Both the position numbers and the translations under genes were made by a program. Of a stretch of 64,000 nucleotides of DNA, positions 26,960 to 36,144 are shown in pieces. Position 1 is the stretch's first letter. Every line of letters starts with the position of its first letter. Under the pieces are notes generated by a model. That model was not told where the DNA came from. It was given only the letters and a program-made list of their open reading frames with translations, and ran no database searches. The stretch is from positions 224,801 through 288,800 of the forward strand of contig CBFDCC010000003.1 of the NCBI GenBank assembly GCA_965603205.1, read 5' to 3'. The stretch is from Temperatibacter sp965603205 (GTDB lineage Bacteria; Pseudomonadota; Alphaproteobacteria; Sphingomonadales; Kordiimonadaceae).

Positions 26960-27426
26960 GATGCATCTCCCACTTTAGCAGCAGAGGCAGCCCGAATAGC
27001 CTTTTTAATACGTTGATAGGTGCCACAACGACATAGGTTACCCCACATAGCCTCAGTTACCTCATCATCTGTTGGATTTGCATTTTCCTTAAGCAGTGCA
27101 GAAGCTTGCATAATTTGGCCCGCTTGGCAGTAGCCACATTGTGGCACATCATTTTCAGCCCAAGCAGTTTTCAATGCCTTATCGGCCTCACTATCTAAAC
27201 CTTCAATGGTGGTCACATAAGCATTAGCCTCAATATCGCCCATAGTGGTTTGGCATGACCTAACAGCCTGTCCATTCATATGCACTGTGCAGGCGCCGCA
27301 TTGGCCAATGCCGCAGCTATATTTAGTACCCGTCAAACCCACAAGGTCACGTAAATACCACAGTAGGGGCATATCGCCTTCACCATCAAATTCTACTGTT
27401 TCACCGTTTAATGTGAACTTTTGCAT
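26956..27426 (-). CDS. 2Fe-2S subunit of the molybdenum hydroxylase
   Basis: The 156-residue protein has a plant-type ferredoxin cluster site KYSCGIGQCGACTVHM and the later SC pair. The second cluster motif CGYCQAGQIM with LCRCGTYQRI follows, as in CoxS/IorA small subunits. It passes electrons from the molybdenum centre in the downstream large subunit. No signal peptide is visible; export would be by hitch-hiking with the Tat-targeted partner. A 78-bp gap separates it from yaaA upstream. Confidence 0.93.
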   Translation of the reverse strand: MQKFTLNGETVEFDGEGDMPLLWYLRDLVGLTGTKYSCGIGQCGACTVHMNGQAVRSCQTTMGDIEANAYVTTIEGLDSEADKALKTAWAENDVPQCGYCQAGQIMQASALLKENANPTDDEVTEAMWGNLCRCGTYQRIKKAIRAASAAKVGDAS

Positions 27427-27504
27427 GTTTGTCGCTCCTAATAGATATGTTTGACTGCACTATAATCCAATTCATTCAAAAATGAAATATCAGTTATAGG
27501 TAAA

Positions 27505-28278
27505 TTATGGCTGCTCCCGACTGAAAATCCAGCTGTCTGCTGTAGACTGCAGTGGATCAAACTCATAGCCACCCACATTAAAATTCTTCAGGTCATTAAC
27601 GTCGGTAATACGATTAGTAATAGCATAACGCGTCATAAGGCCGCGCGCCTTTTTAGCGAGGAAGCTAACAATACGAGACTTACCGTCCTTCACATCCTTA
27701 AAATTAGGCGTAATGATGCGGGCTTTCAGCGCCTTTGGCTTGACCGATTTAAAATATTCCCCAGAGGCTAAATTGACCAGCACAGGTTCATCCTCTGCCG
27801 CAAGTGTTTTATTCAGCTCCTCAGTGATCAGCGTATCCCAAAAATGATATAGGTTTGTGCCGCGATCTGTGCCGAATTTCACACCCATTTCAAGGCGGTA
27901 AGCCTGCATTAAATCTAAGGGGCGCAAAAGTCCGTATAACCCTGACAATATCCGTAGATGGCCTTGGGCAAAGGCAAGATCGTCATCGCTAAGAGTTTTG
28001 ACGTCTAGACCTTGGTAAACATCACCCTGAAAGGCATCGATAGCAGGACGTGCATTAGCGGCTGTAAAGGGCGTAGTGAAGGCCTTAAAGCGCGCCACAT
28101 TCAAATCAGCCAGATTATCAGATATGCCCATCATGGCTTTCAGATCAGAGGCATGCAATGTCTTAGCCTTCGCTGCTAATGCCTTCGTATGCTCGATCAG
28201 AGCTGGTTGGCCATCTGCGTTACGCATATTCTCAGATTCAAAATCAAGTTTCTTAGCGGGGGAAACGACAATCAGCAT
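27505..28278 (-). CDS. yaaA: Peroxide stress protein YaaA
   Basis: The protein opens with MLIVVSPAKKLDFES, the signature of the YaaA (DUF328) family. It keeps FQGDVYQGLDVKTL, LRILSGLYGLLRPLDLMQAYRLEMG, and a C-terminal KKARGLMTRYAI block. YaaA limits intracellular iron during peroxide stress in Escherichia coli. The 257-residue length is normal. Its ATG lies within the last codons of the MFS gene (7-bp overlap). Confidence 0.95.
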   Translation of the reverse strand: MLIVVSPAKKLDFESENMRNADGQPALIEHTKALAAKAKTLHASDLKAMMGISDNLADLNVARFKAFTTPFTAANARPAIDAFQGDVYQGLDVKTLSDDDLAFAQGHLRILSGLYGLLRPLDLMQAYRLEMGVKFGTDRGTNLYHFWDTLITEELNKTLAAEDEPVLVNLASGEYFKSVKPKALKARIITPNFKDVKDGKSRIVSFLAKKARGLMTRYAITNRITDVNDLKNFNVGGYEFDPLQSTADSWIFSREQP

Positions 28279-29498
28279 GGTTGCTCGCTTTCTTCTTTGT
28301 CAATATTTTTACGGTTATTAATTGCATAAACGATGGTCACCAAACTGGCAATAGCAAGCAAAATAAATCCGACCTGATTGACAAAATTCCACCCCATATA
28401 GCGCAATATTAATCCCGCAGAAAATGACGCTGTCGCCGACAATCCGATGATCAGCGTTTCATTAAGCGCCTGCACTTTAGCGCGCTCGCTATTGTGATAG
28501 ACTGTTGTCAGCAGCGTGGTGCCACCAATGAAACAAAAATTCCAACCTATACCAAGAGCAACAAGCGCTAGAGAGAAATTATCAAGATCTATGCCCGCCA
28601 TTGCTGTAGCAAAGGCCATAACAAAGAATATATGGCCAAGGAAAAGAACCTTAGTGACCCCAACACGGGCAATGAGAGCGCCCGTAAAGAGCCCTGGCAA
28701 ATACATACCAATCACATGCCAGCCAATAACCTGCGCTGAAACGCTTGAAGCAAAGCCACAAAATTTCATAGCAAGCGGTGTCGCTGTCATGACAAAACTC
28801 ATCATGGCAAAGCCAATACCAGCATTAATCACCGCAACCCAAAAGGCTGGTTGTCTCATAATCTCTGCCATTGGGCGCTCTGGTAATTTCTCACCCTTAG
28901 TCACATGGTCTTTTTCTGAATCAAAAGCATGGGTTGTCGACATGAGAGCAAATGGTATCTGAACAACAACAGTCGCGACCGCTATTAACAAAAACGCGCC
29001 CATAAATGTATAAGGCAGAAATTGAATATTAAACCATGCGGCAATCGAGGGCACAATAACAGCTGAAATTATACTACCAACCAGAACATACGACATCGCC
29101 TTTGGCGATACTGATGGGTGTACACTCTCTGATGCAGCAAAACGTATATACTGGCTACTAGCATGAAATACGCCGACCAGCATGGCAGCAACACATAATA
29201 GTAAGAAGCTTTCTATATATATGGAATAGGCCGCAGTTAATGCGCCGATAGTGCCCACAAGTGCGCCAATTCGAAACCCAGTACGGCGGCCAAATTTACC
29301 CATTAAGAAAGATAATGGCCCCGTTGATAATGCCGTACCTGCAATTGTTAGGGATACAGGCACAGTAGCAAAAGCAGGGTCATCAAGTAGTATCATGCCC
29401 GCAAGGCCACTATAAGCAAGCATAGTCATGCCCGACGTCATAGAGATCGCTTGGGCGATAAATAAAAGAACAATGTTTCGATTTACTGAAGACTGCAT
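28272..29498 (-). CDS. MFS transporter
   Basis: This polytopic inner-membrane protein has about 12 hydrophobic helices and the characteristic loop MGKFGRRTGFRIG between helices 2 and 3. It is a Major Facilitator Superfamily permease; the substrate is unknown. The ATG at 29498 is preferred because AAAGGGG precedes it, whereas an earlier ATG at 29546 adds 16 polar residues. It is overlapped by yaaA at its 3' end. Confidence 0.85.
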   Translation of the reverse strand: MQSSVNRNIVLLFIAQAISMTSGMTMLAYSGLAGMILLDDPAFATVPVSLTIAGTALSTGPLSFLMGKFGRRTGFRIGALVGTIGALTAAYSIYIESFLLLCVAAMLVGVFHASSQYIRFAASESVHPSVSPKAMSYVLVGSIISAVIVPSIAAWFNIQFLPYTFMGAFLLIAVATVVVQIPFALMSTTHAFDSEKDHVTKGEKLPERPMAEIMRQPAFWVAVINAGIGFAMMSFVMTATPLAMKFCGFASSVSAQVIGWHVIGMYLPGLFTGALIARVGVTKVLFLGHIFFVMAFATAMAGIDLDNFSLALVALGIGWNFCFIGGTTLLTTVYHNSERAKVQALNETLIIGLSATASFSAGLILRYMGWNFVNQVGFILLAIASLVTIVYAINNRKNIDKEESEQPC

Positions 29499-29678
29499 AA
29501 ATAACCCCTTTAAACTCCTTAGAGACAATTCATCAGAAAACCACAAGTTTTAAATGGGCCTCATCAACATAAAGTGAATAAATTAGTTGCAATCGAAACC
29601 AAATAAGAGGATGTATAGCAAAATTAAGCAAATATAGTTCATACGCTATAGGGCATAGATCCATTAGGAGTTTCAATC

Positions 29679-30965
29679 ATGAGTGAAAAAGCATATAAAA
29701 AACATACAATTGGCAATCACAAGCTTCACCCAGAGACTCAAATGATGGGATTTGGATATGACCCCTCTTTATCAGAAGGAGCATTAAAGGCGCCAATTTT
29801 CATGACATCTACTTTTGTTTTTGAGAGCGCCCAGCATGGTAAAGATTTCTTTGAGCTAGCTTACGGCAAGCGCGAACCAAACCCAGGCGAAGAAACTGGT
29901 TTGATCTATAGCCGCATTAACAACCCTGACCTTGAGGTTTTAGAAGACCGTCTAGCCCTTTGGGAAGATGCTGAAAAGGCCTTGACTTTTTCAAGCGGCA
30001 TGGCAGCAATTTCTACCACCTTACTAGCCTATTTACGCCCTGGTGACGTGATCATTCATTCTGCACCCATCTATGGCGGCAGTGAATATTTTATCCGCAA
30101 CATTCTGCCTGAATATGGTGTCGCAAGCGTAGAGTTTGAATCAGGCTTTGACGAGCTAACGCTTGCTCCAGCCGCTGATGAAGCTGTGACTAAGGGCCGT
30201 GTATCCGTGATATTCATCGAAACACCCGCCAATCCAACGAATGGCCTTGTAGATCTAACTGAGGCTGCTCGTATTGCTGACGAAATTGCACTCAAGCAAA
30301 ATGGCCACCGCCCTGTTGTTATTGTGGATAACACCTTCCTTGGCCCTGTTTGGCAACAAGCCTTAAAACACGGCGCTGATATCTCTGTCTATAGCCTAAC
30401 TAAATATGTGGCTGGACACAGTGATGTCGTAGCAGGAGCAGCGATGGGCGCGATGGATAAGCTGGCACCTGTTATGGGGTTTCGTACCATACTGGGGACC
30501 ATGTGTGACCCACATACAGGTTGGTTAATCATGCGTAGTTTAGAGACTTTGAAAATTAGAATGGAACGTTCTGCCGACAATGCGCATGTCATCGCTAATT
30601 ATTTGGATAGCCACCCTAAGGTGACCAAGGTCCATTACTTGAATTTCTTACCAGAAGGATCATCCGCCAAAGAAATATTCGAGCGCCAAAGCACCTCGGC
30701 AGGATCAACATTCTCTTTTGATGTTGCTGGTGGAGAAGCCGAAGCCTTTAAGCTACTCGATAATCTAACAATTATTAAGCTTGCCGTTAGCCTTGGAGGC
30801 ACGGAAAGTCTGATGGAGCATCCCTTCAGTATGACCCACAGTGATGTACCTGATGATGTAAAATTACGCCTTGGCATGAGTGAGAGCATGGTGCGCATCT
30901 CTGTAGGTATTGAAAATGTGGATGATTTGATCGCTGATTTGGAGCGTGCTTTTAGCTTTATTTAA
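29679..30965 (+). CDS. Cystathionine gamma-synthase/methionine gamma-lyase-family PLP enzyme
   Basis: The 428-residue enzyme is of the Cys/Met-metabolism PLP class. It has YSRINNPDLEVLEDRLALWE, the PLP site SSGMAA, the Asp of VDNTFLGPVWQ, and the Schiff-base Lys242 in SLTKYVAGHSDVVAG. Such enzymes carry out gamma-elimination or replacement on homoserine-, cystathionine- or methionine-type substrates; the sequence does not decide which. It has a good AGGAG ribosome site. No methionine-biosynthesis neighbours are present. Confidence 0.88.
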   Translation: MSEKAYKKHTIGNHKLHPETQMMGFGYDPSLSEGALKAPIFMTSTFVFESAQHGKDFFELAYGKREPNPGEETGLIYSRINNPDLEVLEDRLALWEDAEKALTFSSGMAAISTTLLAYLRPGDVIIHSAPIYGGSEYFIRNILPEYGVASVEFESGFDELTLAPAADEAVTKGRVSVIFIETPANPTNGLVDLTEAARIADEIALKQNGHRPVVIVDNTFLGPVWQQALKHGADISVYSLTKYVAGHSDVVAGAAMGAMDKLAPVMGFRTILGTMCDPHTGWLIMRSLETLKIRMERSADNAHVIANYLDSHPKVTKVHYLNFLPEGSSAKEIFERQSTSAGSTFSFDVAGGEAEAFKLLDNLTIIKLAVSLGGTESLMEHPFSMTHSDVPDDVKLRLGMSESMVRISVGIENVDDLIADLERAFSFI

Positions 30966-31100
30966 GCCTAAGAGCCTTTTGAAGAGTAACCTAATAGCCA
31001 TTTTAGGGCTTTGTTCTGTGCCATCACTGGTATGTGTAACTGAGCTATTTAACATGGTCCATAGGCTCAATATTAAAATGCGTATGGTGATCCTATTACT

Positions 31101-32726
31101 TTAAGCAGTAGAATCCTTTAACATGGTTCTGTTCACAGGCAAGTTAAGGGTTATACTCGTGCCTTCGCCTTCTACGCTATGTAGCTCAATATCACCTTCA
31201 TGTTCATTCATAAAGGCTTTGACCAACGCTAGGCCAAGCCCCGTACCTTCGTGAGAGCGACTAAGTGCCCCAGAAGCACGCATGAATGGAGAGAATACAG
31301 ATGACTGGTCTTCTTCAGGAATGCCAATACCTGTATCAGAAACACTAATTGAAATCCCAGTATCGTCACGTTGCCAAGCCTTTAAGGTCACACTGCCTGC
31401 ACCTTCTGGTGTGAATTTAATGGCATTGGATAGTAAATTTAGCACAGATTGTTTTAGACGAAGACGGCTCCCCTTTAAGAAAGGCAAGGTTTCATCCAAA
31501 TCGGTTACTAGCTTGATGCGCTTTGTAACAGCTTGACCTGAGATTAAGGCAATACTTTCACTGCATAAATCAACGATATTAACATCTTCGTCTTCCATAT
31601 CCTCTTGGCCAGACTCAATTTTAGCCAAATCAAGAACTTCGCCTAGCAGATCAGATAAATGCTGGCTAGAGTTTCTAATATCATCCAAATATTCTACATA
31701 TTTCTCATTGCCCACAGGACCAAATATTTGGTCCGTCATAATCGTAGAGAAACCAATAATAGCATTAAGGGGCGTTCGCAGTTCATGTGACACATTAGCA
31801 AGAAACGCACTTTTAGCCCGGTTAGCAGCCTCAGCCTCTTCTTTTGTCTTAATAAGCTGTATTGTCATCTCACGACTGTGATCAACTTCTTTTTCAAGCT
31901 CCCATGACCGCTTACGTAAAGCTTCCTCAGATGTACCCAGCGCGCGGTTAGTGGCACGTAAATTATCAAGCATTGATTGAAGGTTATCAAAGGCACCATT
32001 TATTTGGCGCGCCATAATACCAATCTCGTCATCACGGTGACCTTCGGGGATTGTGATACGCTTTTCACCGGGATTTTCGGGATTTAGTTGCTCAACCTCA
32101 TCCACAAGTTTTGATAGCGGTTTGGTCAAGTTAGCATAAAAGGCCACATATAATAGCGCAACCAATAACATATTACGCACAAAACCAGACAAGAAAATCG
32201 TAAGAGAGCGCGAGAAGAAAGGCCGCAGGCCAACGGCGCGATCAACCTTCACCACTAGTTTGCCAGGATTTTCAGCTAAGCTATTAGGTAAACCAAGTCC
32301 CTTTTCATATTTAATGGTATCTGTGATAAAAGTACGCGCTAACTTAATCGCTGCGTCGTCATTAGTTGGTTGACCAGTTTCAGAGGCGAGCACACTGCCG
32401 TGATCATCAAGAATACTTGCTTGGGTAATAAATTCATATTCCATAAGGCCCGATACAACTTCTTGTGCCAAATCTGGGTCAAGAATAAGGACAGACCTAG
32501 CCGCAGCCTTATGAGCCACTGATAAAATCTCATCAGCGCGCGTATCCAGTGAATCACCTTCTTCTAGATAATCAATGTAAACCTGTAAGAAAGACAGCAT
32601 AATTCCGACAGAAAAGGCTATCAATACTGCGCTTCTCGCCATCTTAAACGATAAGCGATCTATCCAATGCGTCTTCTTCAAGCCTATTCTCCTAAAGGTA
32701 GTCGTATATTTGCTATTATTCAACAC
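31101..32726 (-). CDS. Membrane sensor histidine kinase
   Basis: The 541-residue protein has membrane helices at about 31-50 and 178-199 with a periplasmic sensing region between. A HAMP-like segment and coiled coil follow at about 200-300. The DHp domain has His314 in AFLANVSHELRTPLNAIIGF. The ATPase has NLLSNAIKFTPEG, DTGIGI and GTGLGLAL. No response regulator is adjacent, so it is an orphan kinase; its output and ligand are unknown. Confidence 0.88.
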   Translation of the reverse strand: MLNNSKYTTTFRRIGLKKTHWIDRLSFKMARSAVLIAFSVGIMLSFLQVYIDYLEEGDSLDTRADEILSVAHKAAARSVLILDPDLAQEVVSGLMEYEFITQASILDDHGSVLASETGQPTNDDAAIKLARTFITDTIKYEKGLGLPNSLAENPGKLVVKVDRAVGLRPFFSRSLTIFLSGFVRNMLLVALLYVAFYANLTKPLSKLVDEVEQLNPENPGEKRITIPEGHRDDEIGIMARQINGAFDNLQSMLDNLRATNRALGTSEEALRKRSWELEKEVDHSREMTIQLIKTKEEAEAANRAKSAFLANVSHELRTPLNAIIGFSTIMTDQIFGPVGNEKYVEYLDDIRNSSQHLSDLLGEVLDLAKIESGQEDMEDEDVNIVDLCSESIALISGQAVTKRIKLVTDLDETLPFLKGSRLRLKQSVLNLLSNAIKFTPEGAGSVTLKAWQRDDTGISISVSDTGIGIPEEDQSSVFSPFMRASGALSRSHEGTGLGLALVKAFMNEHEGDIELHSVEGEGTSITLNLPVNRTMLKDSTA

Positions 32727-32805
32727 TGTAATGATATCTGTGAGTATGTGTCAACAGTGTGATCTACAATGGTTTTATAGTTAACAGTCCAATATTAAGC
32801 CCGCC

Positions 32806-33240
32806 CTACCATCTTCCAATATTTTCCATAGACATCCACGGCTCACGAGGGGCTAATCTTTCACCTTTTTGCAGTAATTCAATTGAAATATTATCTGGTG
32901 ATCGAACGAAGGCCATATGACCATCACGCGGTGGCCTGTTAATAACCACACCTGATTTCATTAGTGATTCACATATTTTGTAAATATCATCAACCTCATA
33001 GGCTAAATGACCAAAATTTCGACCCTCATCATAATCTTCTGGCTCAACACCATCGCTAGGCCAATTATACGTCAACTCAACTTGGGCCGTCTCATCACCT
33101 GGGGCAGCAAGAAACACCAAGGTGAATTTACCCGCGGTCACGTCATAACGTCTTAACTCTACAAGCCCTAACTTGGTACAATAAAAGTCAAGCGATGTGT
33201 CAAGGTCTTTAACGCGCACCATAGTGTGTAGATATTTCAT
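32806..33240 (-). CDS. gloA: Lactoylglutathione lyase (glyoxalase I)
   Basis: The enzyme converts the glutathione hemithioacetal of methylglyoxal to S-lactoylglutathione. The 144-residue protein has the four metal ligands at His5, Glu55, His78 and Glu121, in the order and approximate spacing of bacterial GloA. The C-terminal tail of about 20 residues is longer than in the enterobacterial form. It lies 26 bp after the methionine-sulfoxide reductase gene on the same strand. Confidence 0.93.
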   Translation of the reverse strand: MKYLHTMVRVKDLDTSLDFYCTKLGLVELRRYDVTAGKFTLVFLAAPGDETAQVELTYNWPSDGVEPEDYDEGRNFGHLAYEVDDIYKICESLMKSGVVINRPPRDGHMAFVRSPDNISIELLQKGERLAPREPWMSMENIGRW

Positions 33241-33266
33241 AACAAAACTTTCTAAAATTTCTAAAA

Positions 33267-33764
33267 TTAAATTGACGAGGGCGTAGTGAAAATATCCGCC
33301 ATCAAAGCTTCTAACATTTCTTTATCCACAGCATCAAATGAAGACAGCTTCTCTGAATCAACGTCAAAAACAGCGATGAGATCACCTTTTGCATTCTTTA
33401 CTGGCACGACTATTTCTGAATTAGATCTGCTATCACATGCTATGTGATTAGGATGAGCGTGAACATCATCAACAATCTGTGTCTCGCCACTTTCAGCTGC
33501 TAGGCCGCATACACCACGGCCAAATTTAATACGCAAGCACCCAAGCGTCCCTTGATAAGGCCCTACAATCAATTCGTTCTCTTTATCTGGGTCCATCATA
33601 TAAAAACCAGTCCAAAAATAAACATCTGGAAAGGTCTCTGATAAAAGGCATGCAATAGTAGCCATTTGAGCAATGGTGTTATTTTCACCTTCAAGCACAG
33701 CTAATATTTGCTCATGCGCAAACTTATAGGCTTGTCTTTTGAGAATAGATTTATCTATGGGCAT
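33267..33764 (-). CDS. msrC: Free methionine-(R)-sulfoxide reductase, GAF type
   Basis: This single GAF domain of 165 residues repairs free, not protein-bound, methionine-R-sulfoxide. The three redox cysteines are present: Cys76 in GTLGCLRIKFG, Cys86 in GRGVCGLAAE, and the catalytic Cys110 in HIACDSRSNSE. Start and length match the family. Placed beside gloA, it forms a small detoxification pair. Confidence 0.93.
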   Translation of the reverse strand: MPIDKSILKRQAYKFAHEQILAVLEGENNTIAQMATIACLLSETFPDVYFWTGFYMMDPDKENELIVGPYQGTLGCLRIKFGRGVCGLAAESGETQIVDDVHAHPNHIACDSRSNSEIVVPVKNAKGDLIAVFDVDSEKLSSFDAVDKEMLEALMADIFTTPSSI

Positions 33765-33950
33765 AATTTATGAGGCTCATCTAAAAAAATAACATTATAC
33801 AACGTATCTGCAATTTAACCATCCCTGCCTAGACGTCAACAAAATCATCCAATTTCAATTTATTTATTTAGAAAAAAATTTTATGCTTTAACTTCTGTTA
33901 ATTTATATAATATAGCCTACTATCACATTGAATAAGCGCGGGGAGATTTT

Positions 33951-34799
33951 ATGACTTTAGAGACCATAAGCGAAATCGCTAGTTTTGGCGGGTTTCAGGG
34001 CTATTATAGCCATGAATCAACGTCTACAAACTGTAAAATGCGTTTCAGTTTATATATACCTTCACAAGCAGCTTCAGAAAACTTACCTGTGGTTTGGTAC
34101 CTTTCTGGACTGACTTGCACTGAAGACAATGCCACTTCGAAAGCAGGATTTCAGCGTATCGCGGCAGAGCTTGGTTTAATAATTATTTGCCCAGACACAT
34201 CCCCCCGAGGCGAGGATGTGCCAAATGTGGACGAGTGGGATTTTGGCCAAGGCGCAGGTTTTTATGTGGATGCGACTGAAGCTCCTTGGTCCAAGCATTT
34301 TAAAATGTATAGTTATATAACGCAGGAACTCCCTGCACTCGTAGCTGAAAACTTTCCCGTTGACATGAGCCGTCAAGCGATCATGGGTCACAGCATGGGC
34401 GGCCATGGCGCCTTAACTATATGGCACAGAAATACCGAGACCTATAAGTCTGTGTCTGCCTTTGCTCCTATTTGCAGCCCTATCAATTGCCCTTGGGGTG
34501 ATAAGGCTTTAACTGGCTATCTAGGCAGTGATAAAAGCACATGGGAAAAACATGATATCTGCAGCCTGTTGATGTTCAATGGGGCTATAGAGGGTGTAGA
34601 AATTCTGGTTGATCAAGGTATGGGTGATTCATTCCTTGAAGACCAACTAAAACCAGAAGAGTTAGAAAAAGCCTGTGGCATCGCTGGACAGCATTTAACC
34701 TTACGACGCCAAATGGATTATGATCATAGCTATTTCTTCATCGCTAGTTTTATGGAAGATCATCTAAGACATCACGCTAAAGCATTAGGCGTTTTATAA
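33951..34799 (+). CDS. fghA: S-formylglutathione hydrolase
   Basis: The enzyme is the last step of glutathione-dependent formaldehyde detoxification. The alpha/beta-hydrolase of 282 residues has nucleophile Ser148 in GHSMGGHGAL, an acid near residue 225 (LVDQGMGDSFL) and His near 259 in MDYDHSYFF. It also has the family block LSGLTCTEDN. The partner alcohol dehydrogenase (AdhC) is not in the window. A strong terminator follows. Confidence 0.95.
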   Translation: MTLETISEIASFGGFQGYYSHESTSTNCKMRFSLYIPSQAASENLPVVWYLSGLTCTEDNATSKAGFQRIAAELGLIIICPDTSPRGEDVPNVDEWDFGQGAGFYVDATEAPWSKHFKMYSYITQELPALVAENFPVDMSRQAIMGHSMGGHGALTIWHRNTETYKSVSAFAPICSPINCPWGDKALTGYLGSDKSTWEKHDICSLLMFNGAIEGVEILVDQGMGDSFLEDQLKPEELEKACGIAGQHLTLRRQMDYDHSYFFIASFMEDHLRHHAKALGVL

Positions 34800-34811
34800 A
34801 GAACCATTTAA

Positions 34812-34840
34812 AAAAGAGGCGTGATTTTCACGCCTCTTTT
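34812..34840. terminator. Bidirectional terminator between fghA and the DUF547 array
   Basis: A perfect 13-bp stem (34812-34824 with 34828-34840, loop ttt) has A and T runs inside the stem ends. It can serve fghA on one strand and the third DUF547 gene on the other. Confidence 0.9.
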
Positions 34841-34859
34841 TATTGTCTCTTATTAATGA

Positions 34860-36077
34860 TTATTGGTCCTTATCATCCTTAACTTCTTCGATATCAACCG
34901 TACCAGTGCGCTTTTTACGTTCTGCATTTAGTCTCATCAACATCTCTAGTTGGTCTGGTGAAAAACGTGCGTGCGACTTAACGCGATCAGCAAGTGATGC
35001 CGCTGCCATTGACCCCATTGTCGACACAGAAGACGAGAAGCCTCCACCAGATGGAGTGCCGCCAGCAGCACCCATAACCTTACCACCTTGGACTATTGCG
35101 GTTGATAGTGCCGTAGAATTCCTGTTTTCAGCTTTGCCAAACTCTCGGGTATTGCTCGCTACGCTTGCAACGGTCCAATCTTTAATGACGGGTTTAATTT
35201 TTGTAGCCTCATCAAGCGCGTATCCCACATCACCTTCAATATATAAGCTCATGTGTTTTTTAATATCAGGCACAAAATCAGGGAAGAACATCTTGTTACG
35301 TTCATAAATATTAGACACATTTAAAACGCCCTTGCCTTTTGACATAGTACCACGGTTACTATTAATAAACTCTTTGGCATTCGAACGTAGTTGCGAAAAT
35401 AACGATCGACCTGTAAATGCCTTTTTCCTAATATTTGGCCCCGCAATAATACCTTGGTATAGGCCATATATAATCAACGGATTATCACCCCATTTTTTAG
35501 CCAAAATATTATAATGGATGTCATTAAGCGACAGCGGCACACCAGAAACTGTCAGTATTTTTTTGTTCAAAAGTGATTTCTTACCCTTGAGCAATTTCTT
35601 CATGTTATTACGGTTTTTTTGCGCCATCTGCTCGATCAGCGTTACATTATACAGGTTCAACCAATAGGCAATTTGCTCTTTAGCGTTAAAATGCTTTAAC
35701 GGTGCCGTTGTGGGCATGGCTTCTAAGCTTTTACGAATTTTCGTTATAAAATCTAATGCCTCGCCCTTTTCAAATCCATCAAAGAAAAACCTGTTTCCCT
35801 CTAAGGCGGTATAGACATTCTTTTTGACCTTAAATCTAGTGCCCGATGGTGCGTTAGCCGCACCAATCCGCTGCCGTGTAGATCGCCCTGTTACTAAAAC
35901 AGCTTTTGTGAGAATGCTTGTCAGATCGTCATAATATATTTCATATTGTGAGGATGGTGTCTCTCCACGAAAAGGTTCTGGCACCGCAGACTCGTCAACT
36001 GCTGCATAAACAGGTGTTAAACTTACTATCCATGTTACTAAAATTACTGACACAACTTTAGTGTATAAATTTTTCAT
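34860..36077 (-). CDS. Secreted DUF547 protein, copy 1
   Basis: The 405-residue protein has a signal peptide (residues 1-25, ending VYA). The DUF547 core includes FNAKEQIAYWLNLYNVTLIE, LNDIHYNILAKKWG, IYGLYQGIIAGPNIRKKAFT and VNSNRGTMSKG-like text. DUF547 has no settled biochemical role. It is the downstream member of a tandem array. Compared with copy 2, differences cluster in the low-complexity region near residue 330-365 (Gly/Ser/Ala) and in the N-terminal segment at residues about 65-110. A charged C-terminal EVKDDKDQ tail is shared. Confidence 0.8.
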   Translation of the reverse strand: MKNLYTKVVSVILVTWIVSLTPVYAAVDESAVPEPFRGETPSSQYEIYYDDLTSILTKAVLVTGRSTRQRIGAANAPSGTRFKVKKNVYTALEGNRFFFDGFEKGEALDFITKIRKSLEAMPTTAPLKHFNAKEQIAYWLNLYNVTLIEQMAQKNRNNMKKLLKGKKSLLNKKILTVSGVPLSLNDIHYNILAKKWGDNPLIIYGLYQGIIAGPNIRKKAFTGRSLFSQLRSNAKEFINSNRGTMSKGKGVLNVSNIYERNKMFFPDFVPDIKKHMSLYIEGDVGYALDEATKIKPVIKDWTVASVASNTREFGKAENRNSTALSTAIVQGGKVMGAAGGTPSGGGFSSSVSTMGSMAAASLADRVKSHARFSPDQLEMLMRLNAERKKRTGTVDIEEVKDDKDQ

Positions 36078-36144
36078 TAAACTGTCCTTTGATTTATGCC
36101 ATTAAGGATTCAAATTCAGACCTATTGGTCCTTCTCATCCTTAA
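36051..36144. repeat. Junction repeat between DUF547 copies 1 and 2
   Basis: This 94-bp stretch covers the gene-1 start, the 44-bp gap and the end of gene 2. It matches 37301-37394 at an offset of 1250 bp almost without change before the protein-coding differences begin at the right end. The only gap differences I see are two bases (ctgtccttt against cagcccttt). Confidence 0.85.
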